This document shows, one piece after another, positions 41,131 through 49,985 of a DNA stretch of 64,000 bases (positions are counted from its first letter, which is position 1; each line of letters opens with the position of its first letter). The DNA is taken from assembly GCA_965221135.1 (NCBI GenBank), contig CBDCRZ010000003.1, forward strand, positions 186,001 to 250,000. Reading direction: 5' to 3'. Made by a program: the position numbers and the translations under genes. Source of the stretch: Sansalvadorimonas sp965221135 (GTDB lineage: Bacteria; Pseudomonadota; Gammaproteobacteria; Pseudomonadales; Endozoicomonadaceae). A model generated the notes under the pieces. The model was not told the origin of the DNA. It did not search any database and worked only from the letters and a program-made list of their open reading frames with translations.

Positions 41131-42261
41131 TTAGAGAGAAAAGTCGTTGAAGTCGTCGCTGTCTACGTCGCTGTCGACTTGTCCGACCAGGTAAGAGCTG
41201 ACTTCCACTTCCTGTGGAGCCACTTGTACGTGATCACTGTTCAGCCAGCTGTTCATCCAGGGCAGTGGGTTCTGCTTGCTCTCGAACGGAGAGTCAAAGC
41301 CCACCGCCTGCATACGCTGGCTAGTGATGTAATCTACATATTGCTCAAGGATTTCCTTGTTCAAACCGATCATGGAGCCGTCACGGAACAGGTACGCCGC
41401 CCACTCTTTTTCCTGTTCGGCAGCGTCGAGGAAGATCTGACGTGCGTCGTCTTTGAGTTCGAGAGCAATCTCAGCCATTTCCGGATCATCTTTACCGGCA
41501 GCCATCAGCTGGAGAATGTGCTGGGTGCCGGTCAGGTGCAGGGCTTCATCCCGGGCAATCAGTTTGATGATTTTGGCATTGCCTTCCATGGTCGCACGTT
41601 CGGCAAAGGCAAAACTGCAGGCAAAGCTGACATAGAAGCGAATGGCTTCCAGTACGTTTACAGAGACCAGGGTCAGGTAAAGTTTCTTCTTCAGCTCACG
41701 GCGGGAGATAGTCACGGTCTCGCCATTAAGAACGTGTTCGCCTTCACCAAAGCTGTTGTAAAGCTGCACGCCTTCAATCAGGTCGTCGTAGTAACAGGTG
41801 ATCGCAGTTGCACGACTGGCAATAGCATCGTTGCTGACGATATCGTCAAACACTTCCGAAGGCTCAGTCACCACGTTACGCATAATGTGGGTGTAGGAGC
41901 GGGAGTGAATGGTTTCACTGAAAGACCAGGTTTCAATCCAGGTTTCCAGTTCAGGGATGGAAACAATCGGCAGCAGGGCCACGTTAGGTGAGCGCCCCTG
42001 AACCGAGTCCAGCAGGGTCTGATATTTCAGGTTGCTGAGAAAGATATGACGTTCATGTTCGGGCAGGGCGGCAAAGTCACTGCGGTCATTAGCCAGGTCC
42101 ACTTCTTCCGGACGCCAGAAAAACGACAACTGTTTTTCAATCAGCTGCTCGAAGATGGCGTACTTCTGCACATCGTAACGGGCGACATTGACGCTCTGGC
42201 CAAAGAACATGGGTTCTTTGGTTGCGTCAAAGTTGTTCTGGTTAAAAGTGGTATAAGCCAT
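41131..42261 (-). CDS. nrdB: Class Ia ribonucleoside-diphosphate reductase, beta subunit
   Basis: 376 residues, the NrdB length. It shows diiron ligand motifs in FWRPEEVDL, WSFSETIHSRSYTHI, and ARDEALHLTGTQHIL. It holds the diferric-tyrosyl radical that starts nucleotide reduction in NrdA. The C-terminus ends DSDDFNDFSL, the peptide that docks on NrdA. Operon nrdA-nrdB-yfaE. Confidence 0.98.
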   Translation of the reverse strand: MAYTTFNQNNFDATKEPMFFGQSVNVARYDVQKYAIFEQLIEKQLSFFWRPEEVDLANDRSDFAALPEHERHIFLSNLKYQTLLDSVQGRSPNVALLPIVSIPELETWIETWSFSETIHSRSYTHIMRNVVTEPSEVFDDIVSNDAIASRATAITCYYDDLIEGVQLYNSFGEGEHVLNGETVTISRRELKKKLYLTLVSVNVLEAIRFYVSFACSFAFAERATMEGNAKIIKLIARDEALHLTGTQHILQLMAAGKDDPEMAEIALELKDDARQIFLDAAEQEKEWAAYLFRDGSMIGLNKEILEQYVDYITSQRMQAVGFDSPFESKQNPLPWMNSWLNSDHVQVAPQEVEVSSYLVGQVDSDVDSDDFNDFSL

Positions 42262-42438
42262 AGGTATCTTCTATTTGCCGTAATCTGTGCTGCCTGACAC
42301 CTGATGAGTGGAACGTGTCAGGCATCTTTTTCGTTTCAAGCAAGGGGCTGAATGTGTGACTCAGCTCCCTTGTTTCCAGAGATGTTCAAGAGCTTTAAAA
42401 ACGTACAGTTTTAAACGCTCTTGAAAGAACCACCTGCA

Positions 42439-44715
42439 TTAGATCTTGCAGGCGCCACCTGCACAGCTATCGTCTTCCTCTTCCACATGCTGGGCATCGC
42501 TCGCTCCATCACGGGTGTTGTGATAGTACAGCGTCTTCACACCCAGCTTGTAGGCGGTCAGCAGGTCTTTCAGGATCGACTTCACCGGTACCTTGCCGCC
42601 TTCAAAACGGGAAGGGTCATAGTTGGTGTTAGCGGAGGCTGTCTGGTCAATAAACTTCTGCATAATGGCGACCAGCTGCAGGTAGCCGTTATTGTCCGGG
42701 ATATCCCACAGCAGTTCATAGTGATGGCGCAAGGTTTCGTACTCTGGCACCACCTGTTTCAGGATGCCGTCTTTGCTGGCCTTCACACTGATATAACCAC
42801 GTGGTGGTTCAATACCGTTAGTGGCATTGGAAATTTGCGAAGAGGTTTCTGAAGGCATCAGGGCGGTCAGGGTCGAGTTACGCAGACCGTGAGCCTTGAT
42901 GTTTTCACGCAGGCTTTCCCAGTCGAGCTTCAGTGGTGTGTTGCAGACTTCATCGAGCTCTTTCTTGTAAGTGTCGATGGGCAGCAGGCCTTTGCTGTAA
43001 ACCGTCTCGTTAAACTTCGGACAGGCACCTTTTTCCTGAGCCAGCTTGTTAGACGCCTGCAGCAGGTAGTACTGAATGGCTTCAAAGGTTTTGTGGGTCA
43101 GGGCATTACCGGAGCCGTCGGAGTAGCGGGCACCGTTTTTGGCCAGATAGTAGGCGTAGTTAATCACACCCACACCCAGTGGGCGACGGCCCATAGTGGC
43201 GGTGTGTGCGGCTTTGACCGGGTAGTCCTGGTAGTCCAGCAGGCTGTCGAGAGCACGGACAATCAGGTCAGACAGTTCTTCGAGTTCGTTCAGGCTGTCC
43301 AGTGCGCCAAGGTTAAAGGCGGCCAGAGTACAGAGGGCGATTTCCGCCTCTTCATCATGGATGTCCTGCAGGGGCTTGGTCGGCAGGGCGATTTCCAGGC
43401 AGAGGTTGCTCTGGCGAATCGGAGCCTGTTTGGCATCGAAGGGGCTATGGGTATTACAGTGGTCGACGTTCTGCATATAGATGCGACCAGTGTTGGCACG
43501 CTCCTGCGCGAACAGGGTGAACAGCTCGACGGCTTTCAGAGTCTTCTTGCGAATGGAAGAATCTTTCTCGTACTGAACGTACAGCTCTTCAAACTTTTCC
43601 TGATCTTCGAAGAAGGCATCGTAGAGGCCGGGTACATCGCTTGGGGAGAACAGGGTGATGTTGCCGCCTTCAATCAGGCGCTGGTACATCAGCTTGTTCA
43701 TCTGTACGCCGTAGTCCATATGGCGGACACGGTTCTCTTCAACACCCCGGTTGTTCTTCAGTACCAGCAGGTTTTCGACTTCATAGTGCCAGAGAGGGTA
43801 GAACAGGGTCGCAGCACCACCACGCACGCCGCCCTGGGAACAGGACTTAACGGCCGTCTGGAAATGCTTATAAAAAGGAATACAGCCTGTGTGGAAGGCT
43901 TCACCACCACGGATGGGGCTGCCGACAGCACGCAGGCGGCCAGCGTTAATGCCGATACCGGCACGCTGACTGACATATTTCACAATGGCGCTGGACGTCG
44001 CATTGATGGAATCCAGGGAATCATCACACTCGATCAGTACACAAGAGCTGAACTGACGGGTTGGTGTGCGCACGCCAGACATAATCGGCGTTGGCAGGGA
44101 GAGACGGAAGCTGGACACCGCATCATAGAAACGCTTGATGTAATCGAGTCGTGTGTCTTTCGGGTATTCGGAGAACAGGCTGGCACCGATCAGGGCGTAC
44201 AGGAACTGAGGGCTTTCGTAGTATTCACCGGTCACACGGTTCTGAACCAGGTATTTGCCTTCGAGCTGCTTCACGGCTGCGTAGCTGAAGTTCATATCAC
44301 GGTTGTGATCGATAAAGCCGTCGATGGTGTCCAGCTCATCTTTGGTGTAATCCCGCAGAAGGGAGGCATCGTATTTCTTCATTTCCACCAGTTGACCGAC
44401 ATGGTCATACAGAGTGGGCGGCGCAAACTGGCCGTAGGCTTTTTTACGCAGGTGGAAAATCGCCAGACGGGCAGCGAGGTACTGGTAGTCCGGCGCATCA
44501 CGGGAGATCAGATCGGCTGCCGACTTGATCATGGTCTCGTGAATTTCGGTGGTAGGCATACCATTGTAGAACTGGATATGGGCACGCAGCTCGACCTGAG
44601 AAACCGACACATTATTTAAGCCATCAGCTGCCCAGGTGATGACCTTATGGATTTTCTCAAGGTCTATAGCTTCCTGCTGTCCGTTTCTTTTGGTGACCTG
44701 AAGATGTTCGTTCAT
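42439..44715 (-). CDS. nrdA: Class Ia ribonucleoside-diphosphate reductase, alpha subunit
   Basis: 758 residues, with an N-terminal ATP-cone (VTKRNGQQEAIDLEKIHKVI) that mediates dATP inhibition. The active-site region NLCLEIALPT, the tyrosine pair within ATMGRRPLGVGVINYAYYL region, and the C-terminal redox tail DDSCAGGACKI are present. It reduces ribonucleotides to deoxyribonucleotides. A 177-base gap to nrdB contains no gene. Two NrdR-type boxes lie ~380 bases upstream. Confidence 0.98.
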   Translation of the reverse strand: MNEHLQVTKRNGQQEAIDLEKIHKVITWAADGLNNVSVSQVELRAHIQFYNGMPTTEIHETMIKSAADLISRDAPDYQYLAARLAIFHLRKKAYGQFAPPTLYDHVGQLVEMKKYDASLLRDYTKDELDTIDGFIDHNRDMNFSYAAVKQLEGKYLVQNRVTGEYYESPQFLYALIGASLFSEYPKDTRLDYIKRFYDAVSSFRLSLPTPIMSGVRTPTRQFSSCVLIECDDSLDSINATSSAIVKYVSQRAGIGINAGRLRAVGSPIRGGEAFHTGCIPFYKHFQTAVKSCSQGGVRGGAATLFYPLWHYEVENLLVLKNNRGVEENRVRHMDYGVQMNKLMYQRLIEGGNITLFSPSDVPGLYDAFFEDQEKFEELYVQYEKDSSIRKKTLKAVELFTLFAQERANTGRIYMQNVDHCNTHSPFDAKQAPIRQSNLCLEIALPTKPLQDIHDEEAEIALCTLAAFNLGALDSLNELEELSDLIVRALDSLLDYQDYPVKAAHTATMGRRPLGVGVINYAYYLAKNGARYSDGSGNALTHKTFEAIQYYLLQASNKLAQEKGACPKFNETVYSKGLLPIDTYKKELDEVCNTPLKLDWESLRENIKAHGLRNSTLTALMPSETSSQISNATNGIEPPRGYISVKASKDGILKQVVPEYETLRHHYELLWDIPDNNGYLQLVAIMQKFIDQTASANTNYDPSRFEGGKVPVKSILKDLLTAYKLGVKTLYYHNTRDGASDAQHVEEEDDSCAGGACKI

Positions 44716-44788
44716 GCCCTGAAATTACCTGTCTGCCCGCTGAAAGAGTGTAAAAAACTATGTATGAAAAGCTAAATCTGAAATCGTG

Positions 44789-44832
44789 TTATGGCTCCCA
44801 GACCACTACATGTAGTGGTCTGGGAGCCATAA
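44789..44832. repeat. 44-bp perfect palindrome
   Basis: Two uninterrupted 22-base arms (left arm begins TTATGGCTCCCAGACC) with no loop, centred on ACATGT, 74 bases upstream of the nrdA start codon. No T-run follows on either strand. ATGGCTCCCA recurs at 45144-45153. Confidence 0.98.
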
Positions 44833-45078
44833 AAAACTACAAAGCCGCTTATAAGAAACGGCTGACAACAATACCTGATGGAATATAAAGACTCTTTTTT
44901 AGACACGAAAGCTTCTGAGCCAGTGACAAGAAATCGCCGCTGGACGCCGGTATCTTCCGGTATCTAGTAGAAAATCAACCGCTTCCGGGTGCGCCGGGAT
45001 TGTACTGGGTGACTGATCCCGAGCAGGATGTCCTTGCACCGTATTCGATTGTCTGGAGTCCTGAGTAATCCGTCTCAG

Positions 45079-45125
45079 GCACTAAATGTTGTGTTGTTAT
45101 TGTCTTTCTACACAAGATAATGCGG
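45079..45125 (-). promoter_or_regulatory. Tandem NrdR-type boxes
   Basis: GCACTAAATGTTGTGT (45079-45094) matches the NrdR consensus acaCwAtATaTwGtgt at 13 of 16 positions, and ACACAAGATAATGCGG (45110-45125) at 12 of 16. Their starts are 31 bases apart, the spacing known for paired NrdR boxes. NrdR represses ribonucleotide reductase operons when dATP is high. Confidence 0.7.
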
Positions 45126-45142
45126 TTTCGGAGGTTTTGCAA
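45114..45142 (-). promoter_or_regulatory. Candidate nrdA promoter
   Basis: On the minus strand TTGCAA (45142-45137), 17 bases, TATCTT (45119-45114). The -10 falls inside the second NrdR box, which would give repression by occlusion. Each hexamer matches consensus at four positions, so confidence is modest. Confidence 0.45.
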
Positions 45143-45534
45143 GATGGCTCCCACGTCAAAAATTGATCACCCGGGGTGCAATTTTCGGCTCATGTGAGTG
45201 TTTACTTTCATGAGATTCGCCCCCACAGTGACTTCTGCGAAAAGTTGACGGTTTGGTAAAGGCCAGGGTTATTGATGTATAGAATTTTATAATCGATGCT
45301 TGTTTCCTGATAGTTATTTTATTGTTTATTTTTAAGGAATCCCTGCGGGCTCGCAGGCACTATATGTTGTGGTTCAAAATTTATACACTAAATGCTGAAC
45401 CGTTACCCAAACCGGACACAGTGAGGGAATTATTTTCATTGACCCGAGTCAAAGGGGAGCCCGTTACAGATGACAACGGAAACGTTGAAGGCTGTGCGGA
45501 GACCCTCAGCAAAGGTAGAATCCGGTTACTTTAT

Positions 45535-46266
45535 ATGATGCAAACAGAAGCGCACCCCGTGGAACAAACAGACTCCGGCCATATTCTGATCGTTGAAGAC
45601 GATGAGCGCCTGGCCAGCCTCACTCGCGAATATCTCGAAAATAATGGTCTGACCGTCAGCATTGAGAATGATGGCGGCAAGGCTGTTGAACGAATCCTTG
45701 ATGAAGCCCCTGATCTGGTCGTGCTGGATCTGATGCTGCCCGGTGAAGATGGAGTGTCCATCTGCCGTCGCGTACGTCAGGACTTCCACAGCCCAATCCT
45801 GATGCTCACCGCTCGTACCGATGACCTGGACGAAGTCCTCGGTCTGGAGATGGGCGCTGACGACTATGTCGCCAAGCCTGTCCGCCCCCGCGTACTGCTG
45901 GCCCGTATTCGTGCCCTGTTGCGTCGCAGCTCTCATGTTATTGAAGAGACAGGTGATAAAGGGCGTCTTGAGTTCGGTGATCTGGTGGTCGATGCAGCTA
46001 TGCGTGAAGCCTGGTTGAAAGACACCAATATTGAACTGACCAGTGCCGAGTTCGATCTGCTCTGGCTGCTTAGCTCCAATGCGGGCCGGGTACTGAGCCG
46101 TGAAGAAATATTTGAGAAGCTCCGTGGCATTGAGTATGACGGTCAGGATCGTTCAATCGATGTGCGAGTCTCTCGTATTCGCCCGAAAATTGGTGATGAC
46201 CCCATGCACCCCCGCATGATTAAAACCGTTCGTTCCAAAGGCTACCTGTTCGTTAAGCCGGTTTAA
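45535..46266 (+). CDS. OmpR-family response regulator
   Basis: 243 residues from the ATG at 45535 (ATG 45538 also possible). A receiver domain starts HILIVEDDERLASLTREYL, with the phosphoacceptor Asp in VVLDLMLPGEDG and the conserved Lys in DDYVAKPVRP. A winged-helix DNA-binding domain follows (LTSAEFDLLWLL, GRVLSREEI, VRVSRIRPKIGDDP, KTVRSKGYLF). It resembles RstA. An upstream in-frame extension to 45322 is 71 codons long and unlike the family, so it is not included. Paired with the kinase gene 102 bases downstream. Confidence 0.92.
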   Translation: MMQTEAHPVEQTDSGHILIVEDDERLASLTREYLENNGLTVSIENDGGKAVERILDEAPDLVVLDLMLPGEDGVSICRRVRQDFHSPILMLTARTDDLDEVLGLEMGADDYVAKPVRPRVLLARIRALLRRSSHVIEETGDKGRLEFGDLVVDAAMREAWLKDTNIELTSAEFDLLWLLSSNAGRVLSREEIFEKLRGIEYDGQDRSIDVRVSRIRPKIGDDPMHPRMIKTVRSKGYLFVKPV

Positions 46267-46368
46267 GCGCTTCACCGTGAGCGCTTTACTAGCTGGTATA
46301 GTGAATGGGGCCTTAGGGCTGAACTGTTTTTCAGGAATACATCTCTGCAGGAATAGGGAGTTTTATCC

Positions 46369-47964
46369 GTGAGCAGTATTTTTCTGCGCATCTACGGTGG
46401 TTTACTGTTCACGCTGGTGCTGGTGGCTGTGCTCTGCGGTCTGGCTCTCACCATTATTAATGGTGTGCGGTTGCAGGATTTTCGTGAGTCCACCGCTCGT
46501 GGCACCTTTCGGGTAATGGCCCTGGAGCTATCGAACCTTGATGAAAAGCTGTGGCCAGAGCAGATGGAACGCTGGGAAAACCAGCTGGGTATTCCATTAA
46601 GCATTGTGCCCAAGGGCAAGGGTGGCGTTGGGCAGCAAACTCTGGGTCAGGTTGATGCAGGGCGGGTGCTGGTACGAGACGGCGACAATAACAGCTTTGA
46701 GATACTGGCCTCGATTCATGAGCATTCCCTGTTGCGGGGCAGTGTTGTCGATTTGAATGAACAGCTGGCGACAGGAACGGCGACCCTGGTGCGTGACTGG
46801 CTGCAATCCATTCCTCCGGCGCGTCGTGTTCTGGTGCTTCATGATAAAGCTCCTGATCTGATGGGTTACCCCGCGGCCCTGCTGAACGGCATTCCTGCCA
46901 ACTTCTCCCAGCGTCAACGTAATATCCTGGAACGAGGGCAGTCCATCGCCCTGTTCAACCAGGTTGGTCGTACAATATCGCTATACAGTCGTCTGTCAGA
47001 TACAGGCAAGGTAGTCCGGCTTGGCCCACTGACCATGCTGGACCCTTACCCTTTCCGGCTGTTGGCCACTATCGGCCTTTTTATTCTGGTGTCGATCAGT
47101 ATTGCTATCTATGTACTGGTGCGAGGTCTGGAGCGAAGGCTCAGCAAGCTTGAACGAGCCGCTCGTCGACTGGCCCGTGGTGACCTTGATGCCCGAGTGA
47201 CTGTGAATGGCGGTGATTCAGTGGGGCAGCTGGCTGCAACCTTCAACAGCATGGCCAGTCATATACAACGCTTGCTCAGTATTCAGAAAGAGATGATTCG
47301 CGGTGTTTCCCATGAGTTGCGCACACCCGTGGCCCGTGTGCGTTTTGGTCTGGAGATGGTGCTGGATGCCCAGACCGATGGCGAACGGGAAAGCTATGCC
47401 AAAGGTATCGATGGCGATATCGAAGAGCTGGATCATCTGATCGATGAGATTCTTACCTACGCCAGGCTGGAAGAGGGTGTGCCGGATATTCGTTTCGAAC
47501 GTCTGGATGTCGACAGCATTGTTGCCCGGGTCGCTGAAGAACATCAGCGTCTGAAAAGCACAGTAGTGGTTGAACATGTGCCCAGTCGGATGATTGAGCA
47601 CCGTCGTCGAATTGATGTCGAAGAACGCTATATTCATCGGGCGATTCAGAACCTGGTAAGCAATGCCTGCCGTTATGCAGAAAGCACTGTTCAAGTGCGA
47701 TTCAGTGTTGGGCACGACAACTGTCGTGTCGATGTAGAAGACGATGGCCCCGGTATACCTGAAGAACAGCGTGAGCATGTATTCACTGCGTTCGCCCGTC
47801 TGGACGACAGTCGTACACGATCTTCAGGGGGTTATGGTTTGGGTTTGTCTATCGTGAGGCGCATTATGCACTGGCACAATGGTAAGGCTTTGGCTGGTAA
47901 AAGTGAGACTTTGGGTGGGGCTCGTTTCAGCCTGGTCTGGCCTCGCCGTCAGCGCGGCCGGTAA
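46369..47964 (+). CDS. RstB-like sensor histidine kinase
   Basis: 531 residues, GTG start with AGGGAG eight bases before it. A membrane segment at about 8-30, a periplasmic domain (to ~225), a second membrane segment (LLATIGLFILVSISIAIYVL), and a HAMP domain (LERRLSKLERAARRLARGDL) precede the kinase core. The H-box is VSHELRTPVARVRFGLEM; the N-box NLVSNACRYA; G boxes DVEDDGPGIPEE and GYGLGLSIVRRI. It phosphorylates the adjacent regulator. The signal sensed is unknown. Palindromic repeat copy C begins five bases after the stop. Confidence 0.93.
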   Translation: MSSIFLRIYGGLLFTLVLVAVLCGLALTIINGVRLQDFRESTARGTFRVMALELSNLDEKLWPEQMERWENQLGIPLSIVPKGKGGVGQQTLGQVDAGRVLVRDGDNNSFEILASIHEHSLLRGSVVDLNEQLATGTATLVRDWLQSIPPARRVLVLHDKAPDLMGYPAALLNGIPANFSQRQRNILERGQSIALFNQVGRTISLYSRLSDTGKVVRLGPLTMLDPYPFRLLATIGLFILVSISIAIYVLVRGLERRLSKLERAARRLARGDLDARVTVNGGDSVGQLAATFNSMASHIQRLLSIQKEMIRGVSHELRTPVARVRFGLEMVLDAQTDGERESYAKGIDGDIEELDHLIDEILTYARLEEGVPDIRFERLDVDSIVARVAEEHQRLKSTVVVEHVPSRMIEHRRRIDVEERYIHRAIQNLVSNACRYAESTVQVRFSVGHDNCRVDVEDDGPGIPEEQREHVFTAFARLDDSRTRSSGGYGLGLSIVRRIMHWHNGKALAGKSETLGGARFSLVWPRRQRGR

Positions 47965-47969
47965 AAGAT

Positions 47970-48080
47970 TTTTACCACAGAGACACAGGGGCACAGAGGA
48001 AAGGCAAAAGCTTTTAATTAAGGGCTTTTGTTTTTTATTAAAGAGCTATTCTCTGTGCCCCTGTGTCTCTGTGGTTCAAA
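47970..48080. repeat. Long palindromic repeat, copy C
   Basis: About 111 bp. Perfect 25-bp arms (47974-47998 and 48051-48075) start ACCACAGAGACACAGGGG. The stem differs from copy A at several positions, with matching changes on both arms. Centre CTTTTAATTAAGGGC is shared. It occupies nearly the whole gap between the sensor kinase gene and convergent glpD. Confidence 0.93.
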
Positions 48081-48085
48081 GCTTT

Positions 48086-49627
48086 TTATTTGCTCAGATA
48101 GACCGCCAAAGCATCCCTGGCTGTCTCAGGCAGGTTTAACCCCGTCTTGGTGCGCCGCCAGAGGATATCCTCCGATGTGTGCGCCCACTCACACTGTCGT
48201 AAATAGTCCACTTCCGCCTGATATAAACCATTTCCAAAGTGCTGCCCCATATCCTTCAGTTGCCTGCAAGGGGTCAGGAAGTTCAGGCACTGATCACCGT
48301 AACTGCAGGCAAAACGCTGGGCGACTTCCGCCGGTAACCAGGGGAATTTATCGGCCAGCTCACGGGCGTAGTCGGGCTGCGAGGTGATGTGTCCACCGGG
48401 CAGGGGGGTGTGTTCTGTCCAGGGTTCACTCATATCAGGGAACCAGGGTTTGAGCTTGCGCAGGGCTGATTCCGCCAGACGTCTGTAGGTGGTGAGCTTG
48501 CCGCCAAAGACATTCAGCAGGGGGAGCGTTTCTTCTGGCTCAGAAATAGTCAGGGTGTAATCGCGGGTAATAGCCGAAGGTTCATCAGACTCGTCGTTGC
48601 ACAGTGGTCGTACCCCCGAGAAACGGTACGCAATATCCTCCTCGGTTATCTGGCGATTGAAATGACGGTTGGTAATATCCAGCAGGTACTGAACTTCTTT
48701 TTCGCTGGGCTCGACAGCAGACGGATCGCCGGTGTATTCCACATCAGTGGTGCCAATCATCGACCACTGACCTTCCCAGGGAATCACAAATACAATGCGT
48801 TTGTCCTGATTTTGCAGAATGTAGGCTTCTTTGCCCGGGTGCAGTGCGGGCACCACGATGTGGCTGCCCTTGATCATACGAATGCCGTAATCCGGCCGGG
48901 CCTGCAGACTACTTTCAATAAAACTGGCGACCCAGGGGCCGGCGGCATTGACCAGAGCTTTGGCTGTGATTTCCCGCCCAGGTTGTCCTTCTGGCTGCGC
49001 TTCTGAAGAGGCTTGTTCTAACGAGATTTGCCAACCAGATTCAGAGCGATGGGCACTGGTGCAGCGGGTCTTGGTCAGAATTTCCGCCCCCAGCTCCCGG
49101 GCGGACACCGCATTGGCGATCACCAGGCGGGCGTCATCCACCCAGCAGTCCGAATATTCAAAGGCTTTGGTGAACTCTGGGTTCAGAGGTGAGGCGCCAT
49201 TAAGCTTCACCGTCTGACTGCCGGGCAGTGTTTCCCGGTGAGCCAGGGTGTCATAAAGGAACAGGCCTGCACGAATCATCCATGCAGGACGCAGGTGAGG
49301 AGCGTGAGGCAGACGGAAGCGCAGGGGACGTACCAGATGAGGAGCGTTCTGCAGCAGCACCTCACGCTCCTTCAGGGCCTCCTTGACCAGCCGGAACTCA
49401 TAGTGCTCCAGATAGCGCAGGCCACCATGAATCAGCTTGCTGCTGGCGGAGGATGTGGCCGACGCCAGGTCATTCTGTTCACAAAGCAACACTTTCAAGC
49501 CGCGACCGGCGGCATCCCGGGCGATACCTGTGCCATTGATGCCTCCCCCAATAACGACGAGATCATAATCGGCCTGAATAGACGCAGTGTCTGAAAGGCT
49601 GTCTGAGGAGGTTGGTGCTGATGGCAT
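48086..49627 (-). CDS. glpD: Aerobic glycerol-3-phosphate dehydrogenase
   Basis: 513 residues. The FAD motif DLVVIGGGINGTGIARDAAGRG is at residues ~25-45. SSASSKLIHGGLRYLEHYEF, MIGTTDVEYTGDP and VFGGKLTTYRRLAE are further family blocks, and a C-terminal DAO_C domain follows. GlpD oxidises glycerol 3-phosphate to dihydroxyacetone phosphate at the inner membrane and feeds electrons to quinone. No other glp gene is adjacent. The stop lies five bases from repeat copy C. Confidence 0.97.
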   Translation of the reverse strand: MPSAPTSSDSLSDTASIQADYDLVVIGGGINGTGIARDAAGRGLKVLLCEQNDLASATSSASSKLIHGGLRYLEHYEFRLVKEALKEREVLLQNAPHLVRPLRFRLPHAPHLRPAWMIRAGLFLYDTLAHRETLPGSQTVKLNGASPLNPEFTKAFEYSDCWVDDARLVIANAVSARELGAEILTKTRCTSAHRSESGWQISLEQASSEAQPEGQPGREITAKALVNAAGPWVASFIESSLQARPDYGIRMIKGSHIVVPALHPGKEAYILQNQDKRIVFVIPWEGQWSMIGTTDVEYTGDPSAVEPSEKEVQYLLDITNRHFNRQITEEDIAYRFSGVRPLCNDESDEPSAITRDYTLTISEPEETLPLLNVFGGKLTTYRRLAESALRKLKPWFPDMSEPWTEHTPLPGGHITSQPDYARELADKFPWLPAEVAQRFACSYGDQCLNFLTPCRQLKDMGQHFGNGLYQAEVDYLRQCEWAHTSEDILWRRTKTGLNLPETARDALAVYLSK

Positions 49628-49985
49628 GGCAACTCGCTTTTATCAAATTATGTTTGGTGCTTTCTGTTTTCAGTAGCACCTGTTTTTCAGCAGCTTCTGT
49701 TATTCAATGAGTTCTGGTTGTTTTTTAGTACGGATTGCCGAGGGAGGCTAAAACCGGCCTGTAACTGTCACATTGCTGTGACCCAATACCGTGAACATGA
49801 GTGTAGTATGCTGTCTGGATTAAGTTCTGATTGTAGAGGGATAAGATGATCTCTCTGTGACAGTTTTGTAAGAAATCTTAAAGGTTTCTGTATGGGTTCT
49901 GGTTATAAAACAGGCAAGAGTCAGGCTTGGAGCTACAAAACAATAAAGAGCTTTCAGACAATAAAAACAACAGGTGGTTCTTCAG
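49628..49985. other. glpD-loiP divergent region
   Basis: 358 bases with no supported gene. A small inverted repeat GTCAC-N6-GTGAC sits at 49767-49782 and could be an operator. No clear promoter hexamers were assigned. Confidence 0.5.

Larger units (their letters stand above)
44716..45534. other. Regulatory region between nrdA and the two-component genes
   Basis: 819 bases. It holds a 44-bp perfect palindrome (44789-44832) and a NrdR-box pair with a candidate nrdA promoter (45079-45142). The response-regulator reading frame remains open back to 45322, but that part has no family similarity and is probably 5' leader. Confidence 0.65.

Noticed and set aside
40837..41991. 384-codon open frame on the plus strand
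   Set aside because: Antisense to nrdB and yfaE; long only because of codon bias in those genes.
42889..44619. 576-codon open frame on the plus strand
   Set aside because: It lies wholly antisense to nrdA, whose product is certain, and its peptide has no recognisable domain.
44789..44832. Palindrome as an intrinsic terminator
   Set aside because: No U-run follows on either strand, there is no loop, and it lies within the nrdA leader rather than after a gene.
45322..45534. 71-codon N-terminal extension of the response regulator
   Set aside because: Open in frame but without similarity to OmpR-family proteins; the receiver domain starts right after the ATG pair at 45535/45538.
49767..49782. 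CRP site before glpD
   Set aside because: The inverted repeat is GTCAC-N6-GTGAC, which is the reverse of the TGTGA-N6-TCACA pattern.
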